NCBI GenBank assembly: GCA_021775525.1
Contig: JAJFHQ010000004.1
Location: forward strand, 1-64,000
Source: Hyphomicrobiales bacterium
GTDB lineage: Bacteria > Pseudomonadota > Alphaproteobacteria > Rhizobiales > Methyloligellaceae
Direction of reading: 5' to 3'
DNA length: 64,000 bases
Under the pieces are notes generated by a model, which saw only the letters and a list, made by a program, of their open reading frames with translations, searched no databases and was not told the DNA's origin. Positions within the stretch are counted from its first letter, which is position 1. The number at the start of each line of letters is the position of its first letter. The position numbers and the translations under genes are program-made. Positions 52,779-63,017 of the stretch are shown here, piece after piece.

Positions 52779-53399
52779 CTAGTCGGAGCGCCGTGAAAGG
52801 CCACCTTCCAGCACCCGGAAACGCCGGCGGACATCACCCGGTAATGTGGCGTGGGCTTCCGCCAGAACAGCAGGTTGCTCCGCCACTTCTGGTGGGGTTG
52901 AACGGATTTCAGGCCAGATGAGGTCAAATGACATGAGTTTAAATTGACGCAACTCCAGCGTGCCCGTCCAGTAAGGCCGGGTGATTGCGCTGAGGCTGCC
53001 GAGCATCCTGTTGACGGTCTCACCTGTATGAACAAGCGGGAGAACAAGCATCTCGAATACCGCATGCTCCCTGTCGGCATTGGAGCATTCAAATTCGATC
53101 AAGGCACCGGCCCCGTCCTTTGCGACATTGTGGAGGAGGTTGTGAACCGCTTCCTTGTCATCGCCGCTCCAGTAATCGAGCAGATTATTACCGCGTAATT
53201 CATGTCCCAGAGAGGTGCAAATCCGGGTGCCGGCGAGGCGGAACCTGTAGGTTGATATATCGGGACATTCGAGAATGAAGATGTCGGGAAGGACATCGGC
53301 AAGGTTTACAGGCTCGATCTCAAACCGGTTCGGCGCGAAACGGCCGTCCCTCACGGAATTCCAATACTCGAAGAGTTCGTTGCTCGACTTGTGCTTCAT
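52779..53399 (-). CDS. PAS-domain protein (PAS_5 type)
   Basis: This 206-residue protein resembles the PAS_5 family: FEYWNSVRDGRFAPNRFEIEPVNL, LPDIFILECPDISTYRFRLAGTRICTSLGHELRGNNLLDYW. It has no output domain, so it may sense a small ligand and act through partner proteins. The C-terminal region, about 160 onward, is charged (RRRFRVLEG). The ATG at 53399 has AGAGG upstream. It lies upstream of the tandem PilZ gene by about 143 bases and on the same strand. Confidence 0.82.
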   Translation of the reverse strand: MKHKSSNELFEYWNSVRDGRFAPNRFEIEPVNLADVLPDIFILECPDISTYRFRLAGTRICTSLGHELRGNNLLDYWSGDDKEAVHNLLHNVAKDGAGALIEFECSNADREHAVFEMLVLPLVHTGETVNRMLGSLSAITRPYWTGTLELRQFKLMSFDLIWPEIRSTPPEVAEQPAVLAEAHATLPGDVRRRFRVLEGGLSRRSD

Positions 53400-53655
53400 G
53401 CCACATGCCTCTGATTGACGCTTGTTACCATTTGAGCATCGCTGGTCTGGTTGAAGCCGGTTCAGTCCCGTTCTGAGACACATGGCCCGCCAGTGCGGTG
53501 CTTGGACAAATGGTTCAGCAGGTCTCATGCCAATTTAGAGAAAAGGCGGGTGGGCAAAGTGAAAAGGCCGGTGACAAGGTTAACAGCGCAAGCTTGTGGT
53601 CATGGCTGAGGCCGGATATGGCAGAAGGGACAAACTTGAACGGGGACGTTTGGCG

Positions 53656-54372
53656 ATGAATGGCAGGCAGCCGGTATTCAATATTCCTACAAGCGTAGTG
53701 CTGGCGGCCCTCGCGCTGGTGGTTCTGCACGTGGTGCGCATTGCATTGCCGCCGGAGATTGGCCAATCGATGCTGCTGGCATTGGCCTTCATTCCGGCCC
53801 GGTATTCCGGACAGGTGCCAGATATTCCAGGTGGCGAATGGAGCAGTGTCACCAGCTTTATCACATACATGTTTGTGCATGGCGATGTGACTCATCTGGC
53901 AATCAACACGATCTGGATGCTCGCGTTTGGCAGTGCGGTCGCCAAGCGGATTGGCGGCATTCGTTTCTTGATGTTCTCGGCTCTATGCGGCATTTCCGGC
54001 GTGCTGGTCCATCTCGCCGTGCATTTTGGCGAATTGATACCTGTTGTTGGGGCATCCGCCGCCATATCCGGGCATATGGCGGGTGCCATACGTTTCATGT
54101 TCGGTGCCAGCCGCTCAATCATGCCATTACCGGAAAATCTTGAACTGGTGCCACTTGCTGGAATAATGGAAACGCTCACCAATGGCAGGTTTCTGATATT
54201 CTTGGGGGTTTGGGCGGCGCTCAATCTGCTTTTCGGGCTTGGAGGATTTCAGATGGATGGCTCAAATACAGGGATTGCCTGGGAGGCGCATATCGGTGGT
54301 TTTCTATGCGGTTTGTTTGTTTTTGGCGCTTTTGATCGAGGCGCGAAAAAAGGTGCTAATCAAACATTTTAG
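53656..54372 (+). CDS. Rhomboid intramembrane serine protease
   Basis: This 238-residue protein has six or seven hydrophobic segments. The catalytic dyad is Ser134 in VVGASAAISG and His212 in AWEAHIGGFLCGL. FVHGDVTHLAINTIWMLAFG carries the conserved loop residues HxxN. It cleaves membrane-embedded substrates; targets are unknown. GTG at 53596 and ATG at 53602 are alternative starts; the ATG at 53656 follows a GGGGA sequence and gives a compact N-terminus. Confidence 0.9.
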   Translation: MNGRQPVFNIPTSVVLAALALVVLHVVRIALPPEIGQSMLLALAFIPARYSGQVPDIPGGEWSSVTSFITYMFVHGDVTHLAINTIWMLAFGSAVAKRIGGIRFLMFSALCGISGVLVHLAVHFGELIPVVGASAAISGHMAGAIRFMFGASRSIMPLPENLELVPLAGIMETLTNGRFLIFLGVWAALNLLFGLGGFQMDGSNTGIAWEAHIGGFLCGLFVFGAFDRGAKKGANQTF

Positions 54373-54618
54373 GCATTGTCGATGAACGTTCCTATTTAAC
54401 ACTGAGCCTTGAATCCTGTTGCGTCCGGCCCTGTGTCGCTACATCATGACATTTATATGTATGCACCGATGAGTCTGAACAGGCTCGTTGTGCTGCAGAC
54501 AACGATTGGGTGCGCGGCATTTGGGAGCGCTCACCATGCCTCTCCCGGTATAGCGCGCGGCCCGTGAGACGCTGTCATGGCCGGGTCTGCCCGTTGTGGA
54601 CCAGAGAGGAGAACACAT

Positions 54619-55050
54619 ATGAATGTTGCAACCATCCTTGGTGAAAAGGGTCGGCAGGTTATCACTGCAAAATCTGAAGCCTCTTTATTGGAAATTGCGA
54701 AGACGCTCCGTGAGCACTCTATTGGCTGCATCGTGGTCAGTGATGGTAACGATGGAATTGCAGGAATTGTATCGGAACGGGACCTGGTGCGCGCCATAGC
54801 GAAATCCGGCACTGATATCCTCAAGTCCCCGGTTTCACAAAGTATGACCAAGAAAGTCATTTCCTGCCAGAAAAGCGATACCATTCATACGATCATGGCA
54901 GCAATGACGGATGGACGTTTCCGTCACATGCCTGTTGTCGAAGACGACAAGCTTATTGGCGTGATTTCGATTGGAGACGTTGTGCGTCTGAGGATTGCTG
55001 AGGCTGAGCTGGAAGCGGCGGCCATGCGGGATTATATCGCAACTGGCTAA
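54619..55050 (+). CDS. Tandem CBS-domain protein
   Basis: This 143-residue protein consists of two CBS domains: VITAKSEASLLEIAKTLREHSIGCIVVSD / GIVSERDLVRAIA and VISCQKSDTIHTIMAAMTDGRFRHMPVVED / GVISIGDVVRLRI, split here at slashes. CBS pairs bind AMP, ATP or NAD and sense energy charge. Such stand-alone proteins are common in Hyphomicrobiales; the partner is unknown. The start follows an AGAGAGGAG site. It is convergent with the patatin gene. Confidence 0.9.
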   Translation: MNVATILGEKGRQVITAKSEASLLEIAKTLREHSIGCIVVSDGNDGIAGIVSERDLVRAIAKSGTDILKSPVSQSMTKKVISCQKSDTIHTIMAAMTDGRFRHMPVVEDDKLIGVISIGDVVRLRIAEAELEAAAMRDYIATG

Positions 55051-55075
55051 GACAAACTTATTGCGAGACTATCAA

Positions 55076-55993
55076 TCAGGCGGCCATCAGGCTGACGGCT
55101 CGCTCGATGTCTTCCAGAACTTTTTCCGTTGCCTGCTTGCCGCTGGCGATGGCTTTATCAGCCATGTGGAAGTCGAACATCCCCATTTCTTCCAGAACGG
55201 GCATCACCATGATATCGGGTGGGTCACCGGCCAGCCTTGAGCGGGCAATACGGTCCTGGATGATGTTGAAGGAGTCCATCATCACGCTTGATATGCCTGG
55301 TGCATCGCCGCCCTGACCGAAAAATTGTCGGCGCAATAAACTATGTGCGGCCCGACCATTGCCGGCAGGCGGCTGGTTTTCCGCTTCTGGAAGGTCTTCT
55401 TCTTCAAAAGCATTTTGTTCGGGTACGACGGTTCCTTTGCCGAAAAAGTCCCAGTTCAGATTGACCGCGATGACGATCCGCGCACCCATGGCGCGGCAGA
55501 CTGAAACCGGAATCGGGTTCACCAGTGCGCCGTCGATTAGCCAGCGATTGTTGATCTTGACCGGCCTGAAAATGCCGGGCAGAGCATAGGAAGCGTGCAT
55601 GGCAGGGACGAGAGGCCCCTTGCTGAGCCAAATTTCATGACCGGTCTTGAGTTCGGTTGCAACGGCCACATATTTTTTCTCCAGATTTTCAATATGGACG
55701 TGCTGCAGGTGATCGTTGAGTTCTTCGGACAGGCGTTGCCCTGAAATAAGCCCTGAACCGGCAAAATTGAAATCCAGCAGGCCGAACACGCGCCGCCGGG
55801 TCAGGCTGCGAGAAAATACTTCAAGCTCATCAAGCTTGCCTGACACGAAACAACCACCGACAACGGAGCCTATTGATGTGCCAACAACAATATCAGGTGA
55901 GAGACCGGCCTCAGCGAGGGCGTGCAAAACGCCTATGTGAGACCATCCGCGGGCTGCCCCGCCGCCTAAGGCTATGCCTATCTTGGGCTTCAT
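55076..55993 (-). CDS. Patatin-like phospholipase (RssA type)
   Basis: This 305-residue protein has the patatin signatures: oxyanion loop IALGGGAARGWSHIG (residues about 7-21), nucleophile elbow VGTSIGS with Ser40 and the DGA segment LIDGALVNPIP with catalytic Asp. It belongs to the RssA-like bacterial group, whose substrates are membrane lipids or unknown. No signal peptide is seen. The C-terminal region after about 205 is variable and Pro/Glu-rich. It is convergent with the CBS gene. Confidence 0.9.
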   Translation of the reverse strand: MKPKIGIALGGGAARGWSHIGVLHALAEAGLSPDIVVGTSIGSVVGGCFVSGKLDELEVFSRSLTRRRVFGLLDFNFAGSGLISGQRLSEELNDHLQHVHIENLEKKYVAVATELKTGHEIWLSKGPLVPAMHASYALPGIFRPVKINNRWLIDGALVNPIPVSVCRAMGARIVIAVNLNWDFFGKGTVVPEQNAFEEEDLPEAENQPPAGNGRAAHSLLRRQFFGQGGDAPGISSVMMDSFNIIQDRIARSRLAGDPPDIMVMPVLEEMGMFDFHMADKAIASGKQATEKVLEDIERAVSLMAA

Positions 55994-56133
55994 CTTTGTC
56001 GTTCCTACTCGCGGACATTGAATTCTTCATCGGCCCACCGGAACGGAACCCTGCCGAACCGTGCCCTGATAATAATTTGATGTGTTTAAGTGTGAGTTAA
56101 AGCTCGTGAAATCCTGACAGGCTGAATTGGGTG

Positions 56134-56613
56134 TCAGAGCTGCGTCGGGTTTGGTGCATCACCGTAAACTTCGTCCGGATCGAAGGTCTTTGAGTCCTCC
56201 CTGAATTCCAGTTCCAGTTCAGGAGACGGCTTACCACCAGTTGGAATAGAACGATAAAAGCAGGACATGTAACCCACGTGACATGAGGCGCCAGAGCCGG
56301 CGACGTCCACTTTGAGCCAGATCGCGTCCTGGTCGTCGTCGATGCGCAAGTCAACGACCTTCTGCACCAGACCGCTGGTTGCACCCTTGTGCCAGAGAAC
56401 CTTGCGCGAGCGGCTCCAATAGTGCGCTTCACCTGTCTCAATGGTTTTGGCAAGCGCCTCGGCGTTCATGTAGCCGAGCATCAGCACATCGCCGGTCTCG
56501 GAATCTGTGGTGACGGCAGCAATCAGGCCGTCCGCGTCAAATTTGGGCGCGAGTTCATGGCCCTCCTCAACTTGTTCGACCGACACGCGTTTGGAGAATT
56601 GGTTCTCAGTCAT
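56134..56613 (-). CDS. hisI: Phosphoribosyl-AMP cyclohydrolase
   Basis: HisI opens the adenine ring of PR-AMP in histidine synthesis. The 159-residue single-domain protein has [35 protein letters not shown] and the metal site [15 protein letters not shown] with [16 protein letters not shown], split here into family motifs. It lacks a fused HisE domain. The start at 56613 matches the family. It lies 38 bases after folE and is probably cotranscribed. Confidence 0.96.
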   Translation of the reverse strand: MTENQFSKRVSVEQVEEGHELAPKFDADGLIAAVTTDSETGDVLMLGYMNAEALAKTIETGEAHYWSRSRKVLWHKGATSGLVQKVVDLRIDDDQDAIWLKVDVAGSGASCHVGYMSCFYRSIPTGGKPSPELELEFREDSKTFDPDEVYGDAPNPTQL

Positions 56614-56651
56614 GATGCTGGTCAATCCTGCTGTCCCGAGTTGCCCGGGGA

Positions 56652-57287
56652 CTAGTTCCTGCCGCGCGAAAGCATCAGGAAGCGGTCCTGTTGGGACGGG
56701 TCGTCCTTGAACAAACCCGTGAACTGGGTGGTGATCGTCGCCACGTTGGGCTTCTGAACACCGCGGATCGACATACACTGATGAACGGCTTCGATCATGA
56801 CAGCCACGCCCAGCGGTTTCAAAACGCTGTCAATTGTGTAGGCGATTTGTGCCGTCATGGTTTCCTGTGTTTGCAGCCGGCGCGCATATATTTCGACGAC
56901 GCGGGCTAGTTTTGATATGCCGACAACCTTGTCTTCAGGGAAGTAGGCGACATGGGCCCTGCCGATGAAAGGCACCATATGATGTTCGCAGTGGGAGTTG
57001 AGCTCGATATCCCTGAGCATAACAATATCGTCATACCCGCCGACCTCATCAAATGTGCGCGAGAGCACGTCAATCGGACACTCATCATATCCCTTGAAAA
57101 ATTCCTGGTAGGCATTGACCACGCGCTTGGGCGTATCGATAAGGCCTTCGCGTTTGGGATCATCCCCAGCCCAGGCAATCAGGGTGCGAACCGCCTCTTC
57201 GGCCTCGGCCCTGTCAGGCCTGTTAACGTCCGGGCCTGCGCCAAGTTGTGGCCTGGCAGCTCTAATTTTTTTGACAACTGCGTCCAT
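56652..57287 (-). CDS. folE: GTP cyclohydrolase I
   Basis: FolE makes dihydroneopterin triphosphate from GTP for folate synthesis. The 211-residue protein has the zinc ligands in [21 protein letters not shown] (Cys, His) and [13 protein letters not shown] (Cys), and the signature [20 protein letters not shown]. It is of standard length with an N-terminal extension. It is divergent from the scaffold gene, leaving about 260 bases of mainly non-coding DNA. Confidence 0.97.
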   Translation of the reverse strand: MDAVVKKIRAARPQLGAGPDVNRPDRAEAEEAVRTLIAWAGDDPKREGLIDTPKRVVNAYQEFFKGYDECPIDVLSRTFDEVGGYDDIVMLRDIELNSHCEHHMVPFIGRAHVAYFPEDKVVGISKLARVVEIYARRLQTQETMTAQIAYTIDSVLKPLGVAVMIEAVHQCMSIRGVQKPNVATITTQFTGLFKDDPSQQDRFLMLSRGRN

Positions 57288-57549
57288 CGGATTCCTTCTC
57301 CGTCAGTCGGTGCCTGGCATTCTGTCACAATTTGTCAGGCTTTTGTCCCGACAATGTTATCTCATTATAACCGGAAATCAGCCCTTGCGAATTATGTGCA
57401 ACTATACCGATATATGAGACAAGGGAAGTATCGGCCTTGTACCGGCGCTTTGGGAACATCCCGGTGCTGCCGAAACACTCGCCGCAGGATATATAGTTCA
57501 TGGCGTTAACCCGCAAGGGCTTGACCGCATGACAAGTTTGAGAACCGTG

Positions 57550-58020
57550 ATGAGTGAACTGGACGAAATCTATAATCCGCGCATTTTGGAGCTCGCGGCA
57601 AATATACCGCTTGGCGCCCGCCTAGAGGACCCGCAGGCCAGCGCTACGGCGCATTCAAAGCTGTGCGGCAGCACGGTCTCTGTCGATCTGAAGATGGATG
57701 GGGACGTGATTGCGGAGTATGGGCAATCGGTCAAGGCATGCCTTTTGGGACAGGCGGCCTCATCGATCATGGCACGAAACATCATTGGCTCTAACGCAGA
57801 TGAACTGCGCGAAGTCGGGGCCAAAATGCGCAAAATGTTGAAACAGGACGGCACGCCACCAAACGGAAAATGGAAAGATCTTGAAGTTCTTGAGCCGGTG
57901 CGTGACTTCAGGGCACGTCATGCCTCGACCCTGCTGGTGTTCGATGCAGTCGAGGAAGCAATAGCAGAGATCGAACAAGCTCGCTCATTGGAAACTCCTG
58001 AATCTGCGCCGGCCGGCTAG
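57550..58020 (+). CDS. Iron-sulfur cluster assembly scaffold protein (IscU/NifU-like)
   Basis: This 156-residue protein has the IscU N-terminal pattern ELDEIYNPRILELAANIP, Cys39 in SKLCGSTVSV and Cys64 in VKACLLGQAASSIM. The third cluster Cys of IscU is replaced: the equivalent segment reads VRDFRARHASTLLV with His124. Alphaproteobacterial homologues I know share this. It may carry an iron-sulfur cluster with altered ligands or serve another sulfur-transfer function. The ATG at 57550 is chosen to match the family start; 57529 is an alternative. It is followed 3 bases later by the OCD gene. Confidence 0.82.
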   Translation: MSELDEIYNPRILELAANIPLGARLEDPQASATAHSKLCGSTVSVDLKMDGDVIAEYGQSVKACLLGQAASSIMARNIIGSNADELREVGAKMRKMLKQDGTPPNGKWKDLEVLEPVRDFRARHASTLLVFDAVEEAIAEIEQARSLETPESAPAG

Positions 58021-58023
58021 CCC

Positions 58024-58986
58024 TTGCGCTGGATTCCGGCAGAAGAATTGCGTGAGGGATTCGACCTTTCTGCGCTGATTGATGCCCTGGAGGAAGGGCA
58101 CAGGCGTCCCAGGCCAGACCTCTCAGAAGCGTTGATTGGCCGGTATGCGAATCGCTACCTCGTCCGCTCGGCCCATGATGGCGCTAAGCTCCTCGGTAGC
58201 AAACTCATCACAATCGTGCCGGACAATCCTGTGAAGCTGAGTCTTCCAAGCGTGCAGGCGGTAATTATGTTGTTCGATGCTGAAACCGGTGTGCCATTGA
58301 CGGTACTGGACGCAACCGAGCTCACATACTGGAAGACGGCCGCAGACAGCGCACTGGGCGCGAGGCTTTTGTCACGGCCAGATGCAAGAACGCTACTCGT
58401 CGCGGGCGCGGGTGGCTTGGCGCCATGGCTTGTGCGGGGGCACCTGCTGGCGCGTCCGGGTCTTGAAAAAATTCTGCTCTGGAACCGTACATTGGATCAT
58501 GCCGTGGAGTGTGTAGGCAGGCTCGGCGATGAAGGAATCGACGTGCAGGTGATCCCTGAACTCGAAACGGGCGTGCGTCAGGCAGATATCATCTCCACGG
58601 CGACCATGGCGCCTCAACCCATTCTCAAAGGCGAATGGCTCAAATCTGGAGCCCATGTAGATCTGGTTGGCGGTTATTCTGAAGATACACGCGAAGCGGA
58701 TGACGAGACCATGCGCCGTGGTCGGATTTTCGTTGATTGCCGCTCATCTGCATTGGAAGGCGTTGGAGATATCCTTGCGCCACTCAAGTCGGGTGTCATA
58801 TCTGAAAACAGCATCGAGGGGGATCTCTATGATCTTGCTGGAGGCGGCAATTTAGGGGCGCGCAAGGAGAGCGACATCACGGTATTCAAAAATGCAGGCG
58901 GGGCACATCTGGATCTGATGGTGGCGACGGCATTGCTCGATCGCCTGGACAGGGAGATCGGGGCCCATGGCTCCGATACGGGATGA
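58024..58986 (+). CDS. Ornithine cyclodeaminase / mu-crystallin family protein
   Basis: This 320-residue protein has the NAD-binding fold with [33 protein letters not shown] in the middle, split as family motif. Family contacts [25 protein letters not shown] and [22 protein letters not shown] follow the OCD pattern. Members include ornithine cyclodeaminase, ketimine reductase and alanine dehydrogenase; the exact reaction cannot be told. The start is TTG at 58024. Its TGA overlaps the ATG of yidD. Confidence 0.88.
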   Translation: MRWIPAEELREGFDLSALIDALEEGHRRPRPDLSEALIGRYANRYLVRSAHDGAKLLGSKLITIVPDNPVKLSLPSVQAVIMLFDAETGVPLTVLDATELTYWKTAADSALGARLLSRPDARTLLVAGAGGLAPWLVRGHLLARPGLEKILLWNRTLDHAVECVGRLGDEGIDVQVIPELETGVRQADIISTATMAPQPILKGEWLKSGAHVDLVGGYSEDTREADDETMRRGRIFVDCRSSALEGVGDILAPLKSGVISENSIEGDLYDLAGGGNLGARKESDITVFKNAGGAHLDLMVATALLDRLDREIGAHGSDTG

Positions 58987-59309
58987 TGGTCTCAATGGAC
59001 CGGGCCGTGAAAGCTATGCTCAAGGCCCCCATCAAGCTTTATCGATACACGTTATCCGCCTTCGCCGGGCGTGAATGCCGCTATCTGCCAACCTGTTCCG
59101 AATATGCTGAAGAGGCCATCGACAAGAATGGTCCCTGGAAAGGGTTCTGGCTCGCCACGTCTCGGCTCTGCCGCTGTAATCCGTGGGGGCCGAGCGGGTT
59201 TGACCCGGTGCCAAATCTCGCAAGTGACTACCACCCATGGTGGGCACCATGGCGTTACGGGTGCTGGAGCAGAGCGCAAATGACACGCAAACTTGACAAA
59301 ACCCCGTAG
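58983..59309 (+). CDS. yidD: Membrane protein insertion efficiency factor YidD
   Basis: This 108-residue protein assists membrane protein insertion. It has the YidD signatures [16 protein letters not shown] and [17 protein letters not shown], with a positively charged amphipathic N-terminus ([13 protein letters not shown]). It overlaps the stop of the preceding gene (ATGA). Its C-terminus includes a possible -35 hexamer for thrS. Confidence 0.95.
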   Translation: MMVSMDRAVKAMLKAPIKLYRYTLSAFAGRECRYLPTCSEYAEEAIDKNGPWKGFWLATSRLCRCNPWGPSGFDPVPNLASDYHPWWAPWRYGCWSRAQMTRKLDKTP

Positions 59310-59357
59310 AGTCGCGCATTCCAAGCTTTCACACTGAGTCCCCAGAGTGGGCTCTGG
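59293..59357 (+). promoter_or_regulatory. Possible thrS promoter and leader hairpin
   Basis: TTGACA (59293-59298) is a perfect -35 hexamer, followed at 17 bases by the weak -10-like GCATTC (59316-59321). The leader contains CCAGAG-TGGG-CTCTGG (59342-59357), a perfect six-pair hairpin 47 bases upstream of the thrS ATG. A ribosome-site-rich tract (AGGAGAGAGA) follows. Control by the hairpin is inference; no T-box or tRNA mimic is obvious. Confidence 0.4.
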
Positions 59358-59403
59358 TCCATCTTACCTGCGTAGTAGGCAGTGAGTGAGAGGAGAGAGA
59401 GAA

Positions 59404-61347
59404 ATGGTTTCCCTGACATTCCCCGATGGCAATTCGCGCGATTTTGACAATGGCGTAACCGGCACCGCTGTTGCCGAGTCCATTTCAAAGTCACTGTCGA
59501 AAAAAGCCGTGGCTATGGTGGTTGATGGCGAGTTGAGCGATCTGTCCGACCCGGTTCAAAGCGATGCGCAAATCCAGATTGTGACCCGCGACGATGATGC
59601 GGCGTTGGAGCTAATCCGGCACGATGCGGCCCATGTGATGGCTGAAGCTGTGCAGGAACTTTTCCCTGGCACGCAGGTCACCATCGGCCCCGTGATCGAG
59701 AACGGATTTTATTATGATTTTGATCGGGAGGAGCCCTTTACTCCCGAAGACCTGCCGAAAATTGAAAAGAAGATGGCCGAGATCATAGCCCGAGGCGCGC
59801 CCTTCACCAAGGAGGTGTGGACCAGGGACAAAGCCAAAAAAACTTTCAAGGAGATGGGTGAAGACTACAAGGTCGAGCTGATCGACGCGATCCCCGAAGG
59901 TGAGGATTTAAAGATATATGCACAAGGCGACTGGTTTGATCTGTGCCGTGGCCCGCATATGCCGTCAACAAAGCATGTGGGCAGCGCCTTCAAACTGTTG
60001 AGCATCGCCGGGGCATACTGGCGCGGTGATTCCGACAATCCCATGCTCCAGCGCATATACGCGACGGCCTGGACCAATGAGAAGGATCTGAAAGCCTACC
60101 TCACCATGCTGGAGGAGGCCGAGAAGCGTGACCATCGCCGCTTGGGCCGTGAGATGGATCTGTTCCATTTCCAGGAGGAAGCTCCAGGTTCCGTGTTCTG
60201 GCACGCCAAGGGCTGGACGCTGTTTCAAGCGCTCATCAACTATATGCGCAGGCGACAGAACGATGCGGGATATGTCGAAGTGAACTCACCGGACATGATG
60301 GACAAGGGCTTGTGGGAAAAATCAGGCCATTGGGAGAAGTTCGGGGAGAATATGTTCACCACCGTAACGCCGGATGAACGGGTGTATTGCTGCAAGCCGA
60401 TGAATTGCCCGGGGCATGTTCAAATCTTCAAGCATGGACTCAAGAGCTACAAGGAACTCCCTATAAAGATTGCAGAATTTGGAAAGGTGCATCGCTATGA
60501 GCCTTCTGGTGCCCTGCATGGAATGCTGCGTGTGCGCCATTTCACCCAGGACGATGCGCATATCTTCTGCACCCATGAGCAAATTACGGAAGAATGCGTG
60601 AAGGTCAACAATCTGATCCTGTCGATCTACCGTGATTTCGGTTTTGAGGATGTGGTTATCAAGTTCTCGGATCGTCCCGAAAAGCGCGTTGGTTCCGATG
60701 ACATTTGGGACCAGTCTGAAGCCGCGCTCAAAACCGCTGTCGAAGCAGCAGGGATGGATTACGAACTCAATCCTGGTGAAGGGGCGTTTTACGGACCTAA
60801 GCTTGAATATGTGTTGCGTGATGCAATTGGCCGGGACTGGCAGTGTGGGACGCTTCAAGTTGATCTGAACCTTCCCGATCGGCTAGGCGCATTTTACATC
60901 GGTCAGGATGGCGAGAAATACGTCCCCGTCATGCTCCATCGTGCCATGTTTGGCTCGCTCGAAAGATTCACTGGAATATTGATCGAGCAGCATGCGGGGC
61001 ATTTCCCGCTTTGGCTGGCGCCGCTTCAGGCGGTCGTAGCGACCATTGTGTCTGATGTTGATGCGTATGCTGTTGAGGTGCTTGAAGCGCTTAAAAAAGC
61101 CGGACTGCGCGGTGAGGTTGATCTCAGAAACGAGAAGATCAACTACAAGGTGCGTGAGCATTCTGTCGGTAAGGTGCCGGTGATGTTCGTATGCGGCAAG
61201 CGCGAAGCAGAGGAAGGGACCGTCTCCATTCGACGTCTCGGTTCCAAGGACCAGAGCGTCCTTCCGCTGGATGAAGCCATCGCCGCACTGGTGGAGGAAG
61301 CCGTGCCGCCAGATCTCAAACCCGGATACAAGGCAGAAGCGGCATAG
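59404..61347 (+). CDS. thrS: Threonyl-tRNA synthetase
   Basis: This 647-residue class II synthetase has an N-terminal TGS domain ([15 protein letters not shown]), the editing domain with [20 protein letters not shown] and [11 protein letters not shown] (Zn-type motif), catalytic motifs around [15 protein letters not shown] and motif 3 in [14 protein letters not shown], and the anticodon-binding C-domain. The ATG at 59404 is preferred to the GTG at 59386. The leader is long for a gene immediately after yidD. Confidence 0.97.
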   Translation: MVSLTFPDGNSRDFDNGVTGTAVAESISKSLSKKAVAMVVDGELSDLSDPVQSDAQIQIVTRDDDAALELIRHDAAHVMAEAVQELFPGTQVTIGPVIENGFYYDFDREEPFTPEDLPKIEKKMAEIIARGAPFTKEVWTRDKAKKTFKEMGEDYKVELIDAIPEGEDLKIYAQGDWFDLCRGPHMPSTKHVGSAFKLLSIAGAYWRGDSDNPMLQRIYATAWTNEKDLKAYLTMLEEAEKRDHRRLGREMDLFHFQEEAPGSVFWHAKGWTLFQALINYMRRRQNDAGYVEVNSPDMMDKGLWEKSGHWEKFGENMFTTVTPDERVYCCKPMNCPGHVQIFKHGLKSYKELPIKIAEFGKVHRYEPSGALHGMLRVRHFTQDDAHIFCTHEQITEECVKVNNLILSIYRDFGFEDVVIKFSDRPEKRVGSDDIWDQSEAALKTAVEAAGMDYELNPGEGAFYGPKLEYVLRDAIGRDWQCGTLQVDLNLPDRLGAFYIGQDGEKYVPVMLHRAMFGSLERFTGILIEQHAGHFPLWLAPLQAVVATIVSDVDAYAVEVLEALKKAGLRGEVDLRNEKINYKVREHSVGKVPVMFVCGKREAEEGTVSIRRLGSKDQSVLPLDEAIAALVEEAVPPDLKPGYKAEAA

Positions 61348-61358
61348 CAAGTACTTTC

Positions 61359-63017
61359 CTACTGGATCACAACTTCAATTTGCTTCGTCTCGCCGGGATC
61401 AATAACGAATTCGCGGGTATAATTTTTGCCGCCATGGCGCGCGAGCACGGAGTAATTGCCGGCCGCAAGTATATGCGAGGGGAGGGCGCCGGCGCTTTCC
61501 TTCACAATGTCGCCGCCGGTCGTGAGAATGTTCCATTGGGTATCGGCCAGGGCCTCGCCGCCAGGCTGATTTACGAGCTTCAGCGTAACCTTGGCCGCGG
61601 AGTGATTGATGGTCGCATCGGTAAGCCTGCCGGGCTCCACGGTCACATCCGCGCGCACTATGGCATTGGCGTCGCCATAGGTGCTAACCACCTGATAGGC
61701 CCCCGCATTGAGGCGCAGGACAACCCCGGGCTTTGCATCGCGTAGAACGATCTTGCGCTTGCCGAACTGGTCAGATTCCGACTCGTCCGCATAGAGATCA
61801 TAACGGACAGAATTGGGCGGAATTGTCGTACCGTTAAGGGTCACGGCGCCCAGGCGCAGGCCACCGGCATTCAGGATGTAACTTTCCTGTAACGCCTGCC
61901 CGCTGATGACGTCGATATCCTTGATAAGGTTCACCTTGCCGTAGGCGGCTGCGATCCGGTATGAGCCCGGCGGCAGTGCCGCAGTTGGCGTTGCTTCCTG
62001 GAAGGTATCGACCAGCTGGTATTTTCCGTCCTTGGTTTTCGCATTTTTGTAAATCCACCACACCAGGCCGGACTTTATTATCGCGCCGTCCTCGACCGTG
62101 CGCGCGGACAGGGTTACCGGTACGGAGTCACCTGATTTGGCCAGGGCCCGTTGGGGTGAAGGTTTTACCGGTGTTGCCGGAGCCTGTGCCGTTTCAGTAG
62201 ATTTTGGCGTTGAGACGGGTGTGGTTTTTTCGGACGGGGTCTGCGATACCGACCCCGTTGTCAGGCGATCACCAGTAGTCATGGGCGGGAGTGGTGCTGC
62301 GCTTGCCACGGGTTGTGGTTTCATAGCTTCGAACTTCGGCATAGGCGGCTTCATCGCCACTTCGAATGCTTCTTTCACGCTCGCTGCCAGCTCAACTTCA
62401 TTTGTGGCAGATGTAAAAATGCCACCGCCGTTATCAGAGATGCAGCTCAATGCTGTGAGCTTCTTCTTCTGCTTTGCGTCGAATGCGATGGTGTGGATTG
62501 TTAGATCCTTGCCCCCTGATTTTAGCTCGGATGCGATATCGCAGGGGTTTGTGTTGCAATTATCCATGCCATCGGCAATGAGGATCAGGCTGAGTTGACG
62601 CTCCTTGTAATGGCCTGCATTGGCCGCCTTGATTAGGGCAGCGGCAATTGGCGTTGAGCCTTTCGGCTTGATGCCGTTCACGACCTTGATGAAGCTGGCC
62701 GCTTTGTGCTGGCCCGGATTGAGCATCACTTCTATGTCGCCGCATCCGGTTGACTGGCGGTGGCCATAGGAGACGAGGCCTAGATTGAGCCGACCCTCGA
62801 GTTCCCTGACGATGCTGCCAATGACGTTTCGGGTGCTGACCACCTTGTTCACGCCCTTGATTTGCCCCCACATGCTGCGCGAGGAATCGAGAATCAAGAT
62901 GATATTGGGTTTGGTATCCGCGTCCTGAGCAGATGCAACCGGGGCCCATGTCACCTGCAATGAAGTCAAGATGATGAGTGCCGGTGCAAGACAACGCCGT
63001 AGCACGGAGCGAAACAT
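61359..63017 (-). CDS. Secreted von Willebrand factor A-domain protein
   Basis: This 552-residue protein has a signal peptide (to about residue 30) and a VWA domain with the MIDAS motif LILDSSRSMW (Asp44, Ser46, Ser48), Thr in KPKGSTPIAAAL and Asp in LIADGMDNCN. A Pro/Thr-rich linker (about 225-300) leads to two or three beta-sandwich repeats (about 300-550), e.g. GSYRIAAAYGKVNLIKDIDV, GAYQVVSTYGDANAIVRADV and GNYSVLARHGGKNYTREFVI, similar to one another. It may be a periplasmic or surface adhesion protein. It is convergent with thrS. Confidence 0.85.
   Translation of the reverse strand: MFRSVLRRCLAPALIILTSLQVTWAPVASAQDADTKPNIILILDSSRSMWGQIKGVNKVVSTRNVIGSIVRELEGRLNLGLVSYGHRQSTGCGDIEVMLNPGQHKAASFIKVVNGIKPKGSTPIAAALIKAANAGHYKERQLSLILIADGMDNCNTNPCDIASELKSGGKDLTIHTIAFDAKQKKKLTALSCISDNGGGIFTSATNEVELAASVKEAFEVAMKPPMPKFEAMKPQPVASAAPLPPMTTGDRLTTGSVSQTPSEKTTPVSTPKSTETAQAPATPVKPSPQRALAKSGDSVPVTLSARTVEDGAIIKSGLVWWIYKNAKTKDGKYQLVDTFQEATPTAALPPGSYRIAAAYGKVNLIKDIDVISGQALQESYILNAGGLRLGAVTLNGTTIPPNSVRYDLYADESESDQFGKRKIVLRDAKPGVVLRLNAGAYQVVSTYGDANAIVRADVTVEPGRLTDATINHSAAKVTLKLVNQPGGEALADTQWNILTTGGDIVKESAGALPSHILAAGNYSVLARHGGKNYTREFVIDPGETKQIEVVIQ

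Noticed and set aside
53700-54230. Minus-strand frame 53892-54224 opposite the rhomboid gene
   Set aside because: The plus frame has the rhomboid catalytic motifs; the minus frame is a shadow without motif support.
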